64,000 nt of DNA, from assembly GCF_001426545.1 (NCBI RefSeq), contig NZ_LMEZ01000001.1:1426912-1490911 (forward strand). Direction: 5' to 3'. The notes beneath the pieces are model-generated. The model did no database searches, was not told where the DNA came from, and saw nothing but the letters and a program-made list of their open reading frames with translations. This document shows positions 1 to 8,720 of the stretch, piece after piece (position 1 is the stretch's first letter; every line of letters starts with the position of its first letter). The position numbers and the translations under genes are program-made. This DNA is from Mycobacterium sp. Root135. GTDB taxonomy: Bacteria > Actinomycetota > Actinomycetes > Mycobacteriales > Mycobacteriaceae.

Positions 1-957
1 CAGAAGGGCCACGACACGTCCGACCGGTGTCGGGCCGAGCACGCGGCTTCCGCGGCCGAAGCGCCGCTCCAGGTAGTACTGCGGGACCGACAACACAGAT
101 GTCAAAACCAGATACCAGCAACTGACCACCACCAACAACTCGACTTGGCGCAGGTTCTGTGCCGAAATGCGCTCGGCGACGGTGTAGAGCTCGAGTACCG
201 CGATCAAACTCAGCAACGCGGTGTCCTTGAGCATGGAGATGGTTTCGTTGCCCATTGGCGGGATGATCACTCGCATCGCCTGGGGAAGTTCGACCTTGAG
301 CAGACAGAACAACGGCGTCATGCCCAGGGAGTACGCGGCTTCTTTCTGCCCCGGGTCTACCGAAAGCATTCCCGCCCGCACGATTTCGGCGGTGTATGCG
401 GCCTGATTGGTCGTCAACGCGATGACACCGGCGACGAACGCGGGGATGAGGGTGTTCGTGTCGATGGCAAACACCGTGAAGTCGGTGAACGGCACGCCAA
501 GGCTGATCTGTTTGTACAACAAGCCCAAGTAACCCCAGAAGACGATCTGCACTAGCAGCGGGGTGCCGCGGAATACCCAGATGTAGAGCCAAGCCAGGCC
601 ACTCAACACCGGGTTGCTCGAGAGCCGCATGAGGGCGAGGACGACCCCGAGGATGGTCGACAGCACCATCGCCAGAAAGGTCAGGACGATCGTCAACACG
701 GCGCCGTGCACGATCTGATCGCTGAACATGAATTTGGCGATCGTGCCGTGGTCGACGTTCTCGTTGTTCCACAGCGACGACGCCAACCAGACGAACCCAA
801 GCCCCAACACACCGGCCGCGACCCACCGCCACGTGTGTCGCAGGGGTAGCGCGACGATGTCGTCGTCGTCCTCACCGTCGGCCGCCGGTAGCGAGCCGAG
901 GTCTACCGGTGGCGGTTTTCCTGAGGTGCCGTAGTCGGTGAGGTCACTCCGAGGCAC
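1..957 (-). CDS. polar amino acid ABC transporter permease (partial, C-terminus outside window)
   Basis: Membrane permease of a polar amino acid ABC importer (HisM/GlnP family). From a GTG at 957 the frame reads 319 codons and is still open at base 1. About 40 charged residues precede a first membrane segment near residues 46-62, followed by further hydrophobic segments. The loop that docks the ATPase is visible as QKEAAYSLGMTPLF (residues 204-217, EAA motif). The GTG overlaps the end of the binding-protein gene by 14 bases, which implies translational coupling; no better in-frame start is seen. The ATPase gene is expected just beyond base 1. The substrate is inferred only from the family. 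Confidence 0.87.
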   Translation of the reverse strand, partial: MPRSDLTDYGTSGKPPPVDLGSLPAADGEDDDDIVALPLRHTWRWVAAGVLGLGFVWLASSLWNNENVDHGTIAKFMFSDQIVHGAVLTIVLTFLAMVLSTILGVVLALMRLSSNPVLSGLAWLYIWVFRGTPLLVQIVFWGYLGLLYKQISLGVPFTDFTVFAIDTNTLIPAFVAGVIALTTNQAAYTAEIVRAGMLSVDPGQKEAAYSLGMTPLFCLLKVELPQAMRVIIPPMGNETISMLKDTALLSLIAVLELYTVAERISAQNLRQVELLVVVSCWYLVLTSVLSVPQYYLERRFGRGSRVLGPTPVGRVVALL

Positions 958-1888
958 GGTTGATCCCGGCCTTGTCGATCGCAAAGTCCGACAGCTTGTA
1001 CTTGTCCAGGAGCTTCGCGTACGTGCCGTCGTCCATCACCGATTGCAGAGCCATGTTGAGGGCCTTTGCCAGGTCGTCGTTGCCCTTGAGCAGCCCGATT
1101 CCGGTGTAGACGGGGTTGTATCCACCCGGGTGCTCTACGTCCTTGACGAGCTCGAAGATCTGACCATCACCGGCAGTTTCGGCTGCATAGGTCCCCACCG
1201 AGGCGTCGACGACGTCGGCGACCGCCTTGTTGGAACGCACGGCGGTCTGGGCGTCCAGTTCGGTCGGGAGCTGGACGAGGTTGATCGGTCCGGCACCCGC
1301 TGCCTTGCACTTGTCGGCATAGCCCTCGAGCAGCTCCCCCTGCACGGTCGACTTCTGGACCGCGACGTTCTTGCCACAGAGATCCAGAATCCGGGTGATG
1401 TTCTCCGGATTGCCCTTCTGCACCACGATCACGAATCCAGCGTGGAAGTAGTCGACGAAGTCGAGCACTTTCTGACGCTCGACGGTGTCGTTCATGCCGG
1501 CCATGATGATGTCGTGCTTGCCTGCCTGCAGCGAAGGCACCGCGGTGTCGAAGGTCTGCTGGACGAACGTGAACTTCACCCCGAGCTTGGCACCGAGTGC
1601 CTGGGCGAGGTCGTAGTCGAAGCCCGTCGGGTTCTGGTTCTCGTCCAGCATCTCCATCGGCGGGTTGGGCATGTCGGCGGCGACGTTGATCCCCGACTCC
1701 TTGTACTTGGCGGGCAACAGCGCCGCCGCCGCGGCGTCGACTTGGGCCGACGTGCTCGAACTAGTTTCCGTGCTGGTCGCCGGACTCGATCCGCCACCGG
1801 AGCACCCCGACAAGACGAGCGCGGTCGCGGCACCCATCAACACGGTGCTGCCAAGAAAACGGGTGCGGAATCTCTTCGTTGTCGTCAT
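944..1888 (-). CDS. amino acid ABC transporter substrate-binding lipoprotein
   Basis: Extracytoplasmic solute-binding protein (SBP_bac_3 family), 314 residues. The N-terminus is a lipoprotein signal: Arg/Lys-rich start, hydrophobic stretch, then lipobox LSGC with Cys29. A Ser/Thr linker leads to the two-lobed binding fold (NPPMEMLDENQNPTGFDYDL near residue 75, typical of the first lobe). An AAGGAG ribosome site sits 7 bases before the ATG. It lies 58 bp downstream of the decarboxylase-like gene and overlaps the permease, so the three look like one operon. A lysine/arginine/diaminopimelate-type ligand is suggested by the neighbouring decarboxylase but is inference. Confidence 0.9.
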   Translation of the reverse strand: MTTTKRFRTRFLGSTVLMGAATALVLSGCSGGGSSPATSTETSSSTSAQVDAAAAALLPAKYKESGINVAADMPNPPMEMLDENQNPTGFDYDLAQALGAKLGVKFTFVQQTFDTAVPSLQAGKHDIIMAGMNDTVERQKVLDFVDYFHAGFVIVVQKGNPENITRILDLCGKNVAVQKSTVQGELLEGYADKCKAAGAGPINLVQLPTELDAQTAVRSNKAVADVVDASVGTYAAETAGDGQIFELVKDVEHPGGYNPVYTGIGLLKGNDDLAKALNMALQSVMDDGTYAKLLDKYKLSDFAIDKAGINRASE

Positions 1889-1946
1889 GGTCGGTCTCCT
1901 TCATGGTGATGGTTCGCGGTTCGGACATGTAATCGGCTGAGAGACT

Positions 1947-3248
1947 TCACCATTGGCGGGTGAAGGCCGGTTGGTGTGTTTGCAACATGTCTTCGTAGGT
2001 CTCTCGACGGGCGGCCAGCGAGGCCTTGCCGTCCGCGCAGAAGACGATCGGCGGGATCGGGGCGCCGTTGTAGTGGTTGGCCATCGTGTAGCTGTAGGCC
2101 CCGGTCACGGGAATGACCACGAGGTCGCCGACCTTCGGGTCGACCAACTTGGCTCCACCCACCATCAGGTCCCCGGATTCACACTGGCGGCCGACGACGT
2201 CGCAGACCGTGTCCGGTACGCGGTCCATGGTGGTCGCGACGACGGCGTGATAGCGCTGGCCCGTCAGCGCGATGTCCAAGTTGTCCGCCATTCCACCGTC
2301 CACGGCGACGAACGTCTTACCGGTGTGCTTGACCGCGTTGACGCGGTAGAGGGAGACGCCAGCACGAGCGACCAGGGAGCGCCCTGGCTCGATGATCAAC
2401 CGTGCCCCGGCCGGCAGATGTGCGCGTGCCGCGTCCACCACGGCGTCGAGGTACTGCTCCACACTCGGCGCCGGTTGGTCCTCGGTGTACTGGACACCCA
2501 ATCCGCCGCCGATGTCGTAGGTCTCGAAGGGCCCCAAATCGGCGACCGTCTTCACCGCGTCGGCGAACGGCTCGGTCTCCAGCACCTGGGAACCGATGTG
2601 AACATGGATGCCCTCCAAGCTCAGAAAGGGGTGCGCCGCAATGCGCTTCGCCGCCAACTCCACCTGTTCGCGGGGCAGCCCGAACTTCGAGTCAGTGCCG
2701 CCGGTGGCCTGTGAGGCGTGGGTCCGCGGGTCGATTCCCGGCGTCAACCGGATCATCACGGACTGCGGCCGGGTGGTCAGTGCCTCCAGTCGCGCGAGCT
2801 CGTCCAGGTTGTCCACGATGATGCATCGGATTCCCGCCTGCAGTGCCATGTCGATCTCGGCATCGGACTTGGCGTTCCCGTGCATGTAGATGCGGGCCGG
2901 GTCGACACCTGCCGCCAGCGCCATCATCAGCTCGCCGCCGCCGGCGACGTCGACGCCGAGTCCCTCGGACTGGGCGATCGCGTACATGGCAACGGCCGGA
3001 AGCGATTTCGACGCGAACAGCACCGTTGAACGCGGCCAGCGGCTGGCCAACCCGTCGACGAAACGTCGGACCTGGCGACGCAGACCCTGCTCGTCGACGA
3101 CATAGGCGGGGGTGCCGAATTCCTCGGCCAGTTGGCTGACACTGCAGCCGCCGATGGTGAGTTCACCTGTCTCGGTGAGGCCCGATTCCTCGGGAAAGAC
3201 GCCAAGGACGTCAGCGGGGGTAAGACGGGGTGATTCGGTGGTGCTCAC
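1947..3248 (-). CDS. diaminopimelate decarboxylase-like PLP enzyme (LysA family)
   Basis: Fold-III PLP decarboxylase of the DAP/ornithine group. LysA makes L-lysine from meso-diaminopimelate in the cytoplasm. From a GTG at 3248 (GAAGGA just upstream) it has 433 residues; the frame stays open to 3407 but that would run into the divergent regulator. Visible sites are the PLP lysine in FASKSLP (Lys81), HIGSQ, EPGRS in the barrel, the active-site Cys in CESGD, and the C-terminal AYSYTMANHYNG. Housekeeping mycobacterial lysA normally sits beside argS and the threonine genes. Here it sits with an amino acid importer and a PucR regulator, so this is probably a second, pathway-specific copy; its true substrate is unproven. 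Confidence 0.85.
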   Translation of the reverse strand: MSTTESPRLTPADVLGVFPEESGLTETGELTIGGCSVSQLAEEFGTPAYVVDEQGLRRQVRRFVDGLASRWPRSTVLFASKSLPAVAMYAIAQSEGLGVDVAGGGELMMALAAGVDPARIYMHGNAKSDAEIDMALQAGIRCIIVDNLDELARLEALTTRPQSVMIRLTPGIDPRTHASQATGGTDSKFGLPREQVELAAKRIAAHPFLSLEGIHVHIGSQVLETEPFADAVKTVADLGPFETYDIGGGLGVQYTEDQPAPSVEQYLDAVVDAARAHLPAGARLIIEPGRSLVARAGVSLYRVNAVKHTGKTFVAVDGGMADNLDIALTGQRYHAVVATTMDRVPDTVCDVVGRQCESGDLMVGGAKLVDPKVGDLVVIPVTGAYSYTMANHYNGAPIPPIVFCADGKASLAARRETYEDMLQTHQPAFTRQW

Positions 3249-3337
3249 GATGTCCTTCGGTGTCTCGGGCGTCGACGGGGTGGTCTCGACCTGCTGTGAG
3301 AAGTCTGTGCGCCGCAACTCCGGGAGACAGTTGTGCG

Positions 3338-3371
3338 TTCGGCCAAGTCCAGCTCGATTAATCTGGCCGAA
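3338..3371. promoter_or_regulatory. inverted repeat and -10 box at the PucR-family gene start
   Basis: TTCGGCCA (3338-3345) and TGGCCGAA (3364-3371) form a perfect 8-bp inverted repeat with an 18-bp spacer, ending on the A of the regulator's ATG. Inside it, TAATCT (3359-3364) fits a TANNNT -10 box 6 bases before the ATG and no ribosome-binding site is visible, so the transcript is probably leaderless. A second imperfect repeat, GCAACT/AGTTGT, lies around 3314-3335. The position between divergent regulator and decarboxylase genes suits an autoregulatory operator; this is inference. Confidence 0.45.
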
Positions 3372-4993
3372 TGGATGAGCTTCCCGGGCGCCGAGGACCG
3401 TCGGCACTCACCGTCGGGGACTTGGTTCACACCTTGGGCACCGTCGTGATTCGTGCCGTGCCCACCGCCGTCGGGCTCGGGAACATCGCCAGTGGGCCGG
3501 TGATCTTCGACCCGATGGACGAACTACCCGACAGCCCCGGCGGTGTGCTGCTCATGGTGGGCCTCGCACCCGATTCCCCGCAGGTCAGCACCACGATGCC
3601 GGCTGCCGCCAAGCGTGGTTACTCGGCCCTGGTGGTCAAGGCGAGAGAGCAACCGCTCCACGATGTCGCCGACGCAGCAAGGACCGCGGGCATCGCCCTC
3701 TTGGTCGTCGACGAGGCGGTTTCCTGGCGGCACCTGGACCGGCTGATCGTGTCCGTGACCAGCAGCCACTCGCGGAATGACCACCCCAACGCCGCCGGCA
3801 GTGGCGACCTGTTCGTACTCGCCAACGCGATCGCCACGGCACTGAAGGGAGCGGTCGCGATCGAGGACCTCGATCGCAACGTGCTGGCCTACTCCAACCT
3901 GGAGGAGCACAAGGTAGACCGGATGCGCCGGATCGGAATCCTGGCCCGCCGCGTCCCCGACATGGACAAGAACATCAGGCAGTACCGCGAACTCCTACTC
4001 GCCGACGGGGTGCTCCACTTCCCCTACGACCACACCGACGGAGAGTTGCCACGGTGCGCGGTCGCGGTCCGGGCCGGCCGTCAACCGGTCGGGTCGATCT
4101 GGGTGATCGAGGCCGACCAGCCCGTCGGACCCGAGGGTGAGACCGCGCTGCAGGACGCGTGCCGGCTCGCGGCCATTCACATCCTCCAAGCCCAAAGCGC
4201 GGTCGACGTCGAACGGCAGTTGCGGGCGGAATGGCTGAGGTCGCTGCTCGAGGGGCACGGTTCGCTCGCCGCAACGGCAACTCGGTTCGGCATGGCCGCC
4301 GACGTGCCATCGGTCGTGGTGGGGTTCACCTTCCCCGCCGGAGGCGGGCCCCCGCCCCTGCTCCCCCAGCTGACCACGGCAGTAGAGCAGTACTGCGGCG
4401 TCTTCTTGACGAACGTCTCCTGCGTCGCCATCGGCCGCACCGTCTACGTGCTGTTCCCCTCCGTGCGCGACGACGAGACGCCCCGCCGGGTGGCCACCGG
4501 TGCGTCGAAGGCGGTGGAGGCGCGCCTCGGCCATCCAGCTCACGCCGCCATCAGTTCCGCGGGGCGAGGACCCTCCGCGCTACACCGACTGCGCCGCGAG
4601 GTGGACCAGATACTCGCCGTCATCGGATCCGTCGACTCTGCGCCGTCCGTTGCCACCGCCACCGACATCTACGCCCAGATACTGCTGACCACTCTCGGCC
4701 GCGAGTTCGCCCGCAACGAGACTCCGCTCCATTCCGGAGTCCAGGCTCTGCTCGACCACGACCGAGCTCGAGGCACGGAGTACCGGTCGACCCTGTGTAC
4801 CTACTTCGGCGCATTGGGCGACGTCGCCGAGACCGCCCGACAACTCAACATTCACCCCAACACGCTGCGCTATCGACTACGACGGGCCGCAGTTGGCTTC
4901 GGCGTACCTCTCGGATACCCCGACGACATCCTCACCACCTGGCTCCAGCTGCGTCTCGCACCCAGTCAAGACGGCCGCGACGGTAGGCCGTAG
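3371..4993 (+). CDS. PucR-family transcriptional regulator
   Basis: 540-residue regulator with the PucR layout: N-terminal purine-catabolism-type domain (about residues 15-130), a middle GGDEF-like CdaR region, and a C-terminal helix-turn-helix near residues 478-515 (GALGDVAETARQLNIHP, then NTLRYRLRR). Such proteins control catabolic and transport genes in response to a metabolite. It is divergent from the decarboxylase/importer operon with 122 bp between starts and is the obvious candidate to control it. The ATG at 3371 lacks a Shine-Dalgarno sequence but has a -10 box at leaderless spacing. Confidence 0.85.
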   Translation: MDELPGRRGPSALTVGDLVHTLGTVVIRAVPTAVGLGNIASGPVIFDPMDELPDSPGGVLLMVGLAPDSPQVSTTMPAAAKRGYSALVVKAREQPLHDVADAARTAGIALLVVDEAVSWRHLDRLIVSVTSSHSRNDHPNAAGSGDLFVLANAIATALKGAVAIEDLDRNVLAYSNLEEHKVDRMRRIGILARRVPDMDKNIRQYRELLLADGVLHFPYDHTDGELPRCAVAVRAGRQPVGSIWVIEADQPVGPEGETALQDACRLAAIHILQAQSAVDVERQLRAEWLRSLLEGHGSLAATATRFGMAADVPSVVVGFTFPAGGGPPPLLPQLTTAVEQYCGVFLTNVSCVAIGRTVYVLFPSVRDDETPRRVATGASKAVEARLGHPAHAAISSAGRGPSALHRLRREVDQILAVIGSVDSAPSVATATDIYAQILLTTLGREFARNETPLHSGVQALLDHDRARGTEYRSTLCTYFGALGDVAETARQLNIHPNTLRYRLRRAAVGFGVPLGYPDDILTTWLQLRLAPSQDGRDGRP

Positions 4994-5048
4994 GAAGTCC
5001 GCCAACGGTTTCCGTCGGCAGGCCCTTGGACCACGACGATCTCCGATG

Positions 5049-6326
5049 CTATTGCTTATCAAGGCTTTTGGGCATGCCGAGGTGATAGCCCTGGCCGTAC
5101 TCGATACCGAGATGAATCAGGGCCTGGAGCTGGCCTGCGGTTTCCACCGCTTCAGCGACCATCGTCGCGTTCATCTCCACACCAAGCGAGGTGAGCGCGG
5201 TGGCTATGGCTCGCTTGGCCGGATCATTGTCGATGTCGGCAATCAGCTCACCGTCGATCTTGATGAAGTCAGGGCGGAGTCGTAGCAATTGAGTGAAGCT
5301 GGCATAACCGGCACCTGCATCGTCGACCGCTAGGCCGATACCGTGTTCGCGCAGGCGTGTCAGGCCCGCGGCAAGGCCGTCGGGAAACGGCTCGTGTTCG
5401 GTGATTTCAACGACCAATCTTCGATCTTGGGCTAGCAGGAACTCCTGGATCGACTCGTCCAGTGCAGCAGTTGGACTCAGATTGACCGCGACCGGACAAT
5501 CGATCGGGATGCCGCGAGCGGCGGCCACGACCGCACGCAGCGCCGCATATTCGAGATCGAGGCCCCGACCCAGGCGGCGCGCCGTGCTGAACCACTGCGC
5601 CGGGGTCAGCTCCGACGGTGCCGGAAAGCGCGCCAACCCTTCGTAGGCGATCGTCGCGCAACTCGCCAGGTGCACGATGGGCTGGAACGCCACGCGAAGG
5701 ACGTCGGGCTGCGCGAGCAGGGCGTCCAGTCGAACCTGGTGTCCCTCGGTCTCGACTGCCTCCGGCACCATCACCGATGTGACGAAACGAGCCGTGAAGG
5801 CTCGCTCCGCACGGTCTCGGCCGTCGACCATCGCGTGGGTCAGCAGTGTCGAGAGCTCCGACTGGCTGACGATCAACGCCGAAACAAAGTCGCTGACCGC
5901 AACCATCGGATCGATGTCCGTCGCAGTGAAGGCACCCGGGTCTGTCGCGGCGAGCATCAGAGAACCCATGGCTTGGTCGTTGTTTATCAACGGAATCACC
6001 GCCCATGATCGAGTGCCCCACTGTTTGTTGAGCGCCCGGACGCCGTGCGACAGCCGGGTGTCGGTCGACGAATCGTGCACCAGGAGCGGCTGCTTCTCCT
6101 GCGCAGCAATGCCTTGCACACTATGGTCCTTCGAGATTACGAAGCCCATGGCGGGCGCCAGCACGCCGCTGGCGGACACCGTCACGTAGGCATTGTCGGA
6201 GGCGCGAAGCAGGGCTATCGCTGCGCCATCGGCATTGGCCATGAACGCACACGCTTGCTCGGCGACGCGAACCATCAAAGCCGCTGGATCCATCGAGGTG
6301 GTCAGTGCGCGTACCAGCTGATCCAT
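5049..6326 (-). CDS. GAF-EAL domain protein (putative cyclic-di-GMP phosphodiesterase)
   Basis: 425 residues: an N-terminal GAF sensor domain (about 10-160) and a C-terminal EAL domain (about 185-425). EAL enzymes hydrolyse c-di-GMP to pGpG. The signature glutamate is kept as YEGLARF, with later motifs VNLSP, VEITEH, DDAGAGYASF and FIKIDGEL, so catalytic metal ligands appear present. No GGDEF domain and no membrane segment are seen. The start at 6326 is chosen because GGAGGA lies 8 bases upstream; an ATG six codons earlier has no such site. It stands alone, convergent with the PucR-family gene. Confidence 0.85.
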   Translation of the reverse strand: MDQLVRALTTSMDPAALMVRVAEQACAFMANADGAAIALLRASDNAYVTVSASGVLAPAMGFVISKDHSVQGIAAQEKQPLLVHDSSTDTRLSHGVRALNKQWGTRSWAVIPLINNDQAMGSLMLAATDPGAFTATDIDPMVAVSDFVSALIVSQSELSTLLTHAMVDGRDRAERAFTARFVTSVMVPEAVETEGHQVRLDALLAQPDVLRVAFQPIVHLASCATIAYEGLARFPAPSELTPAQWFSTARRLGRGLDLEYAALRAVVAAARGIPIDCPVAVNLSPTAALDESIQEFLLAQDRRLVVEITEHEPFPDGLAAGLTRLREHGIGLAVDDAGAGYASFTQLLRLRPDFIKIDGELIADIDNDPAKRAIATALTSLGVEMNATMVAEAVETAGQLQALIHLGIEYGQGYHLGMPKSLDKQ

Positions 6327-6883
6327 TGCGCCATTCCTCCACATCGGCCACGACCCGCTGGAAGTAGTGCTGTTGTGAGCCGAGGTTTAGCGAAGCCCGC
6401 GGCGTCACAGGTCTCACTCAGGTTACGCAATTCGTCGGCGGCAACGTCGTGCAACAAGCAAATCACCTTGTAAAACGACAGCCTTCGGCCCGTGAAGGAC
6501 GCTGCAGCAACGGGCGGCGCGCAGCGCGCCGTCACACCCCGGACGAACTGTGGACTACCCCGGGGTGACCCGCACTGCCTTGATCACGGGCGACGCCGCC
6601 CCAGCGCGACGGGTTGAAACCTCGAAATCCCCAAGGCTGCAGCAGCTTCCGCGCCACCCGTGCTTGGCGAGCGACTCGCGTCTGCGCATCACCGATGTGC
6701 CAAGCTACCGCCAGCGTCAATTCGACACTCGCACTGAATCATTGGGACTAAGTACCGTCGGACCTTCACCACCGTGAACCGACCACAAAGGCAGGTGGTG
6801 CACCGGCCGCTCAAACTTTCGTTTCGCTGGCACCGCGACGAAACTCGCTCGCGCCCGCCGCGACGCAGTGCCACGCTGGGTCG
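6327..6883. other. gene-poor intergenic stretch (about 550 bp)
   Basis: No convincing gene. A 77-codon minus-strand frame overlapping the start of the GAF-EAL gene and a 75-codon plus-strand frame at 6550-6777 have no family signature or ribosome site. The stretch must hold the promoters of the flanking genes, but no clear -35/-10 pair stands out. Confidence 0.4.
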
Positions 6884-7246
6884 ATGACCGAGGTCGGATC
6901 CCGGAGGCGGGGCCTTCCCGCACCGCCGCACGTGGTGTTCGAAGATCTCACCGTGCCGAACCGCAGTGCCGCCCGGCCATGGCTGAACCTACTCGACGAC
7001 GAGATGCCGCCCGTCGTGCAGGAATCCCGGAAGCCGACTTACGTGAGGTGGTCCTCGTTGTGGCCGCGGCGGCCGGACGCACGGATCACCTTCGACGTGC
7101 TGCAGGAAGGTACTGGTCAAGGCACCAACCTCCGCTGGACGCTGACCGTCGACGAGCCGGCGCCCGACGACAGCTTGACCGGTCACATGCGCAAGCGGAT
7201 CAACACGTTGATCCACGCAAACCTGCGCTACACCTACGGCCAGTAG
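6884..7246 (+). CDS. SRPBCC-like small protein of unknown function
   Basis: 120 residues, cytoplasmic, no signal peptide. The pattern of short beta strands (HVVFEDLTV, TYVRWSSLW, ARITFDVLQE, NLRWTLTVD) followed by a C-terminal helix (GHMRKRINTLIHANLRYTY) resembles a shortened START/SRPBCC lipid-binding fold. This is fold-level recognition only, and no ligand can be proposed. The ATG has only a weak upstream GGG. It lies just left of the tRNA-Ala fragment, outside the possible island. Confidence 0.6.
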   Translation: MTEVGSRRRGLPAPPHVVFEDLTVPNRSAARPWLNLLDDEMPPVVQESRKPTYVRWSSLWPRRPDARITFDVLQEGTGQGTNLRWTLTVDEPAPDDSLTGHMRKRINTLIHANLRYTYGQ

Positions 7247-7307
7247 TTCCCGACGGCAATCAGTCGGCGTATGTGACGGGCCCGGCCTTCTCGTCGGCGC
7301 GCCGGAG

Positions 7308-7349
7308 TGGAGCCAAGGGGATTCGAACCCCTGACCCCCACACTGCCAG
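7308..7349 (-). repeat. 3' half of tRNA-Ala(GGC): attachment-site-like direct repeat
   Basis: These 42 bases match the anticodon-loop-to-3'-end half of the intact tRNA-Ala at 18870-18911, same orientation, with one difference (position 67 of the acceptor stem). The D arm and 5' half are absent, so it cannot make a tRNA. A 3' tRNA half repeated at the far end of a segment is the usual footprint of integration by a tyrosine integrase into a tRNA gene. No integrase gene lies between the two copies. Confidence 0.75.
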
Positions 7350-7476
7350 GAGCGGGCTTGCCACGTGAACACGCTGTTGAGCAGTCCGGACGTCGTGTTG
7401 TGGAGGTAGCTCAGCGCGCAACTGCCGTCAGCGTCGTCGTCAGAAATGTGGTCAACGTCCGACATATGCTCGCGAA

Positions 7477-7815
7477 GTGCTCGACGAGACTTGGCGGGAC
7501 GAGAGCGAACGCCTATGGCGTTCCTTCGTGGACCTCCGAGCAACCGTGGAGGACACCAACATCAGTGATCGTCTGGAATCCACCGACCCACTACGACAGT
7601 TTTGCCGACACGCGTTCGAGCTGCGTGACTGGTTGCTGGGGACACCCGGACTTGACCCCACTGCGAAGACTGCTATCGAGCAACTGTTCGGCAAGCCATC
7701 CAAGAATCCCGCAAAACGAGTGCCAGCCGCGTCGGTCGCGCTCGCGGCATGCGCAGACATCGTGGCCGACGGGCAGTACTACCCAAGTTTGAAGGCCGTT
7801 GAGGCTGAGGTGAAT
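7477..7815 (+). pseudogene. hypothetical protein gene, probably 3'-disrupted
   Basis: A GTG at 7477 follows TATGCT (7465-7470) by 6 bases, a good leaderless promoter/start. The first 113 or so residues look protein-like (LRQFCRHAFELRDWLLGT; ASVALAACADIVADG) and carry a pattern I associate with short conserved actinobacterial proteins of unknown role. From about base 7816 the same frame becomes Arg/Trp/Ser-rich and runs to 8016 inside the DUF4239 gene read in another frame, so the natural stop seems lost by frameshift or deletion. The end coordinate is my estimate of where coding character stops. Confidence 0.45.
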
Positions 7816-7898
7816 TCGTCGCGCTTATCGGGTATCCGCTGCCAGAGAGGGCGGCCATCCACGGCATGTGTCTGGCGTCCGACAGGTGGGGGTATCTC

Positions 7899-8690
7899 AT
7901 GGGCGACTTCGGCACGACCGGGCTTTGGTTTCTACTGGGCTTGGCGCTCTTCGCGTCCATGTTCATCGCGGCAGCCAGTATGTGGCTGGCGAATCGCACC
8001 CTTCCGAAATCGGTGAACGAAGGCCACAACGGGGCGCTGTCGCCGTTCATGACCTGTGTCGGGCTCGTCTACGGCGCGTTGCTCGGATTCACAATCGTGG
8101 TCGGGTGGGAACAGTTCTCCTCCGCGGCCACCAACGTCTCCAACGAGGCGTCGACGCTTACGACGATGTACCGGCAGACCATCGGAATGCCAGCCCCCGA
8201 GCAGGGACAGATGCGGGAAATGCTCCGCGCATACGCAAAGGCAGTCCAGGGCCCCGAATGGGAAGACGCAATCCGCGCCGGCATGACCACCGAAGGCGCG
8301 GGCAGCGCCCTCGACGACATGTACAGGGTGCTCGGCGGCCAGTCGTCCACCGTGGCGTCCAATCCGATGAGTCAGAAGTTCCTCGACCAGCTGAGCACAT
8401 TGGCGTCGCAGCGCAGTGAGCGAATCTTGGACGCCCAACCGCGCATACCCGGCTTGCTGTGGACGGGACTGATTTTCGGCGGCGTCGTACTGCTGGGGCT
8501 CGGCGGTTTCATGCGGTTGGGGAGCCTGCGTGCACACTTTGGACTGCTGAGCGCAGTCGCCGTCCTGCTCGGCTTGCTGCTGTTCATCGTCTTCTGGCTC
8601 GACCACCCCTTCGGGAACCAGCTAGGCGTCACCTCCGCCCCGTTCAGCCAAGCACTAAGCGTCTTCGACGCGATCGACCGTCGTACGTGA
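7899..8690 (+). CDS. DUF4239 (bestrophin-like) membrane protein
   Basis: 263 residues with paired hydrophobic segments at the N-terminus (about 7-30 and 50-70) and two near the C-terminus (about 188-240), enclosing a soluble helical region. This is the DUF4239 bestrophin-like layout. Function is unknown; related proteins have been discussed as channels. The ATG at 7899 follows a GGTGGGGGT stretch; an in-frame ATG at 7866 would add 11 residues. It is probably transcribed with the broken gene upstream. Confidence 0.75.
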   Translation: MGDFGTTGLWFLLGLALFASMFIAAASMWLANRTLPKSVNEGHNGALSPFMTCVGLVYGALLGFTIVVGWEQFSSAATNVSNEASTLTTMYRQTIGMPAPEQGQMREMLRAYAKAVQGPEWEDAIRAGMTTEGAGSALDDMYRVLGGQSSTVASNPMSQKFLDQLSTLASQRSERILDAQPRIPGLLWTGLIFGGVVLLGLGGFMRLGSLRAHFGLLSAVAVLLGLLLFIVFWLDHPFGNQLGVTSAPFSQALSVFDAIDRRT

Positions 8691-8720
8691 TCACGCCCAG
8701 CCTCAGTCGCGCACTCATCG

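Noticed and set aside
6302..6535. 77-codon minus-strand frame overlapping the GAF-EAL start
   Set aside because: No ribosome site of its own and it would occupy the leader of the GAF-EAL gene; no family signature.
7308..7349. Functional tRNA gene at this position
   Set aside because: Only the 3' half is present; D arm and 5' acceptor strand are missing.
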